Shown here: piece by piece, positions 59,561-64,000 of the stretch | How the letters are laid out: each line of letters begins with the position of its first letter | Numbering within the stretch: position 1 is the stretch's first letter | Assembly: GCA_027627225.1 (NCBI GenBank) | Contig: JAPFQT010000034.1 | Coordinates: 1 to 64,000 of the forward strand | Length of the DNA: 64,000 nucleotides | From: Congeria kusceri | Lineage: Eukaryota; Mollusca; Bivalvia; Myida; Dreissenidae | Direction of reading: 5' to 3' | Position numbers and translations under genes: made by a program | Notes under the pieces: generated by a model | Told to the model about the DNA's origin: nothing | Seen by the model: the letters and a program-made list of their open reading frames with translations, nothing else | Databases searched by the model: none

Positions 59561-60554
59561 CACACTGGTGACTGTGTACGTAATCTGGGGCCAGTTTACA
59601 CAATCATTTGAAGTTAAACTACATTAAAGTACATATAAAATAGTCCATAACAGTTATGTAAACAATACAAATGATAATTAATGAACCCTTAGCACAAAGT
59701 CATGTGCATGAAAATTTCTTTGTAACAGTGTCATATACATGTTTAACAATAATGCACAAAGGCTTATCAAGATCGGAGCGTCAAAAGCGAAAAATTATTA
59801 ATAAAAGCCAAACATAAGATTTAGTTCTGCAATACAGCCCCAGCCCTTACATGCTTCCCAGTTTCAGCATTCTCATAGTACAAGCAAGCTGTAATCTGGA
59901 GTGGGATTCAGGGGAGGAAACTAAACCATCCTTAATCAAATGGTTCCTGATTGTGAGTTCTAATAACTTTTCACACATCCCAGAGCAACTAATATCTGCT
60001 TTTCCAAGCAGTAAAATTGCTTTTCCAAGCAGTAAGACTTAAGTATTACCCAATCATTTTTCAAATAATTGAAGGCTGATTGATAAAATTAAGTACATGA
60101 AATTGCATTACCCAATATATTTACATTAACTGATTGTTGAAAACACCCAAATTAAGTAAAACAACCATTACTGGCGCCATGCACACGTGATGTGTCTTAA
60201 CAGATCCATATGGAAGGAGAATTATTATATTTTATGTTTCAACACACCAACCTGACATTGCCCAGTCGAACTGAGTAATGTATTGTATTGAACTATACGC
60301 TTTAAAACAATGTAGTAATTCTGCTTTTGCCAACACTTCTGATGTGTATTAAAACAAAATATCATGCAATTAAGGTTTGCTGATCCTAAATTTCACTGGT
60401 CGCAGTGTCAAAATTGAAATTTCTAAGGCGTCTAGCTGACAGTGCTCCAGACAAGCTTTTGTACTGGGGGTAAATTTATGTACAATGTTAGGATAATTAG
60501 TGGTTAATTTACATTCAACAAACTTTGGACTATGTGGAACAAGAAATATCTTTA
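59561..60554. other. Unannotated stretch
   Basis: AT-rich; short ORFs without domains; no named repeat. Confidence 0.4.
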
Positions 60555-62120
60555 AACAACAGGGCCATAATGGCCCTAGGTGGCTCAACTGATATCTATG
60601 TATGAAGTTTCATTAAAATATCTCAATAAGTTATTGAGCGAAAACTGTTTTTCTATTATTAGTAAAAGTGACCTTGACCCCGCCCATCACATAAGTAAAG
60701 CAAGGTCTTGATATAAAGTATCTACGTATGAAGTTTCATTAAAATATCTCAATCGGTTCTTAAGTTGTTGAGCGTAAACCGTTTTTCTACTTTTAATAAC
60801 AGTGACCTTGACCCCACCCACCCCATAAGCAAATCCAAGTGAGGTCTCGATATAAGATATGTGTATTAAGTTTCATTAAATACTGCAATGCTTTCTCAAG
60901 TTATTGAGCGAAAACTGACCCCACCCACCCCATATGCAGTCCCAAGCAATGTCTCAATATAAGGTACTTATGTATAAAGTTTCATTAAAATAGCTCAACG
61001 CGTTCTCAAGATATTAGCGGCAACCATTTTTCTATATTTAATAATGGTGACCTTGACCCCACCCACCCCATATGCAATCCCAATCAAGGTCACAAAATAA
61101 TATATTTATGTATTTATGTATTAAGTATCATTAAAATATCTCAATGCGTTCTCAAGATATTTAGCGGAAACCGTTTTTCTATTTTCAGTAACAGTGACCT
61201 TGACCTTGACCCATCCATCCAATATGCAATTTCAAGCCAGGTCTTAATATAAGGTATCTATGTATGAAGTTTCATTAAAATATCTCAATGCGTTCTCAAG
61301 AAATTGAGCAGAAACTGTTTTTCTATTTTTAGTAACAGTGACCTTGACCCCACCCACCCTCATATGCAATCCCAAGCGAGGTATCAATATAAGGTATCTA
61401 TGTATATTAAATTTAATTACAGTATCTCAATGCGTTCTCAAGTTATTAAGCGGAAACTGTTTTTCTATTTTTAGTAACAGTGACCTTGACCTTGACCCCA
61501 GCCACCCCATATGCAATCCAAAGCGATGTCTTGATATAAGGTATCTATGTATTAAGTTTCATTATAATATCTCAATGCGTTTTCAAGTTATTGAGCGGAT
61601 ACTGTATTTCTATTTTAAGTAAACGTGACCTAAACCCCAGCCACCCCATATGCAATCCCAAGCTAGGTCTCGATATAAGGTATCTATGTATGAAGTTCAT
61701 TAAAATATCTCAATCCGTTCTCCAGTTATTGAGCAAAAACCGCTTTTCTATTTTTAGTAACAGTGACCTTGATCTGAACCCTACCCCATATGCAATCCCA
61801 AGTGAGGTCTCAATATAAGGTATCTATCAAATTTCATTAAAATATCTCAATCCATTCTCGAAGTAGAGAGCGGAAACAAAAAGTGCTACGCCTGCCCGCC
61901 TGGTTGCCCAACGAGATACGCCAATCTAATATAATAACCAAAATTTGTCTTCGAAAAATTTGGGTAAAAAGGGGCATAATTTTGTTAAATTACCGTCAGT
62001 TATGGGCCTTGGTCAGTGACCTCACATAATGTCCCAAAGACATGACTTGTGTGAAGTTTCAATTGAATATCTGTACTAGTTACAGAGATATGGACTTGTT
62101 GCATTTGAAAATACACATAC
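60555..62120 (+). mobile_element. Core-repeat element E
   Basis: The 5' end is AACAACAGGGCCATAATGGC, with a perfect seven-pair hairpin AGGGCCA/TGGCCCT, then CTAGGTGGCTCAACTGA. About nine units of about 145 bp share 'tttctatttttagtaacagt', 'gaccttgaccc', 'catatgcaatcccaag' and 'gaagtttcattaaaatatct'. After 61900 the sequence changes to another mollusc-style repeat ('aaaaaggggcataattttgt'). The usual 3' hairpin is missing. Confidence 0.65.
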
Positions 62121-63316
62121 AAATTAAAGTCCTTTATATTTCATGCTGATGTAAAGGCATTCATAGATAAGATTGCCATCCAGTTATTTTGTTTGTTCAA
62201 TAAATAAGAAAGAGTGAACAAGTTTAAACCCATATAAATCACGTTTTATCTTAATTAAATATTCCTACATGCCCAATCACAGCTTTCAACAAGTTGACAC
62301 CGCATACAAATGAAATATCTGTCTAATTATTTGCTGATAAAAGTGTGTGTGTGGTCGGTCTTCTTGACAACAGATTATCTGGCTTTCACATAGTGTTTTA
62401 TCTAAATATGGCATTATCTTGTTAAGAGCTTCTTATCGCTAAAGCTCGCCCTATTTGCATTTTCTAAACCTCACCTGTTTCAACTTTTCCTTTCCAGAAA
62501 CCAGATATTTCTATTTGATAATTATGGTGATAGATAAATATGTACATTCAAATGATATCTGCATTTTCCAACACCATTGTTCATATTACTAAACAATCCA
62601 CCTGTCCATTACACAACTAAAAAGCATTACATTTTCTGCCACCAGCTTTAAGTTTAAACCTATTTATTTAAGCTTGATTTTATTGAAAGCCTAAGGCGGG
62701 AGTTTGTTGATTTCTAGGTCCTTAGATCCGCCCACCCATTTCTGTTCCGAAAAGCAACAAAAAATTTGTACAATGTAACCCATATAATAAAAATGACCCT
62801 GTGAAAGGGTTTCAACCTGTAACATGGAATGCAAACAAAAAACACAGAAGAAATTATGAAATTTTATGTAACAAGCATTTTGATTGCATATCGCTATAAG
62901 ATTCATATGATCTGCTCCTAGAATCATTGCATTAAAAACACATTTAGAATTTTATATCAATATTATAATTAACAAATTTCATTAGTGTGTATGATATATT
63001 CAGTTTGTTTTCACCTCATTAAAAATGCTGTTATACATATAATATGGCCACTGTCCAGCGATATGTGACGTACTGTATTTAAGTGTGAGTATATTTTAAC
63101 AGTAGTTTTTATATGATAAACGGTGCCTTTGAATGTTATTATTATTGGTATTTAATGTCATAGTTATCATGCAGTGATTAAGTTAATGATGTGTAATATG
63201 ATTTTAGTAAGTAATAATTCGTAAAGATTTGTATGTCTTATGTGAAATTCTAGTCATTAATTTACTCATGTCTGTGTTCATTTTTTGTTCCCACCTCCAA
63301 CCGGACTTACTGAGAC
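62121..63316. other. Unannotated stretch with a possible SINE tail
   Basis: Near 62665-62700 'gaaagcctaaggc' resembles the tail hairpin of the SINE at 33640. Otherwise nothing is recognised. Confidence 0.4.
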
Positions 63317-63866
63317 AGATCAGTTTTCTAAGGCTGACTGAGACACTATTGAGTCTATTTGTTTCCTGGGTAGATCAGTTTTCTAAGGCTGACTGAGACA
63401 CTATTGAGTCCATTCGTTTCCTGGGTAGATCAGTTTTCTAAGGCTGACTGAGACACTATTGAGTCTATTTGTTTCCTGGGTAGATCAGTTTTCTAAGGCT
63501 GACTGAGACACTATTGAGTCTATTTGTTTCCTGGGTAGATCAGTTTTCTAAGGCTGACTGAGACACTATTGAGTCTATTTGTTTCCTGGGTAGATCAGTT
63601 TTCTAAGGCTGACTGAGACACTATTGAGTCTATTTGTTTCCTGGGTAGATCAGTTTTCTAAGGCTGACTGAGACACTATTGAGTCTATTTGTTTCCTGGG
63701 TAGATCAGTTTTCTAAGGCTGACTGAGACACTATTGAGTCTATTTGTTTCCTGGGTAGATCAGTTTTCTAAGGCTGACTGAGACACTATTGAGTCTATTT
63801 GTTTCCTGGGTAGATCAGTTTTCTAAGGCTGACTGAGACACTATTGAGTCCATTCGTTTCCTGGGT
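63317..63866. repeat. 55-bp tandem array, ten copies
   Basis: The unit joins 'agatcagttttctaaggctg', 'actgagacactattgagtct' and 'atttgtttcctgggt'. Copies are exactly 55 bp apart and nearly identical; two carry 'ccattcg' for 'ctatttg'. The unit matches the SINE tail at 33640-33690 ('cttaggcttattgatacact', 'gtttcctgggtag'). Confidence 0.95.
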
Positions 63867-63990
63867 AGATCAGGTTGTTTTGTCTTTCAAGAAAGATCAT
63901 TCCAAGTATTTAACTCTTAATCGCAAGACGGACACCATATCCATTACACCCTTGTGACCTCTGCACTGCCACCTGCTCGTCAGTAATCAT
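63867..63990 (-). mobile_element. tRNA-like SINE head beside the 55-bp array
   Basis: 'gacggacaccatatccatta' and 'cacccttgtgacctc' match the head at 33750-33797 ('gccgacaccatatccacta', 'cgccaccccgacctc'). The B-box side is decayed. With the array this makes one SINE whose tail region has been amplified. Confidence 0.55.
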
Positions 63991-64000
63991 CTAGCGAAAT

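Overview
The window is eukaryotic genomic DNA, most likely from a bivalve mollusc. It is AT-rich and intron-containing, and it is dominated by repeats: several kinds of tandem array, tRNA-derived SINE pieces, Tc1/mariner and LINE remains, and many copies of elements with 110-190 bp core repeats of the bivalve pearl/Helentron (HINE) style. A heterodont clam or mussel is plausible. The species call is inference from repeat style only. No bacterial-type operon, CRISPR array or rRNA gene is present.

Layout. 1-1103: end of a core-repeat element. 1480-4955: 26-bp minisatellite. 5715-6040: tRNA-like SINE piece with TTA/TTG microsatellites. 7054-7375: first copy of a palindromic dispersed element, here called M. 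7816-8063: CACG/CA tract. 9353-9923: 63-bp array. 10105-15064: 22-bp CpG-rich array with an internal 1,857-bp duplication. 15.1-19.9 kb: dispersed repeats and a Tc1-like fragment. 20.2-22.0 kb: a second Tc1-like pseudogene split by an M copy. 22.2-23.04 kb: another 26-bp CpG-rich array. 24.28-24.8 kb: 43-bp array derived from a SINE tail. 25.7 kb: a well-folded tRNA-like sequence. 27.7-28.7 kb: weak exon candidates. 29.6-32.4 kb: a three-level nested insertion. 32.7-39.5 kb: nested core-repeat elements, MITEs and tRNA-like heads. 40.0-41.9 kb: decayed LINE on the minus strand. 42.8-47.84 kb: the one convincing protein gene, a three-exon TRIM-like gene on the minus strand. 48.9-51.3 kb: more core-repeat elements and two exon-like segments. 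53.0-54.25 kb: 481-bp and about 55-bp tandem duplications. 54.6-62.1 kb: more core-repeat elements and a pogo-like MITE. 63.3-63.99 kb: 55-bp array joined to a SINE head.

The TRIM-like gene encodes 549 aa. Its exons join in phase with GT/AG introns. It has two B-boxes, a coiled coil and an NHL-like beta-propeller, but no RING in the reconstructed model. Two CACGTG boxes lie about 220 bp upstream of its start.

The most interesting theme is a set of at least ten elements with shared, hairpin-forming ends and tandem cores that differ from copy to copy. One core type is also found between different ends. A second theme is minisatellites that clearly grew out of SINE tails. Everything here comes from reading the sequence by eye; no alignment or folding program was run.
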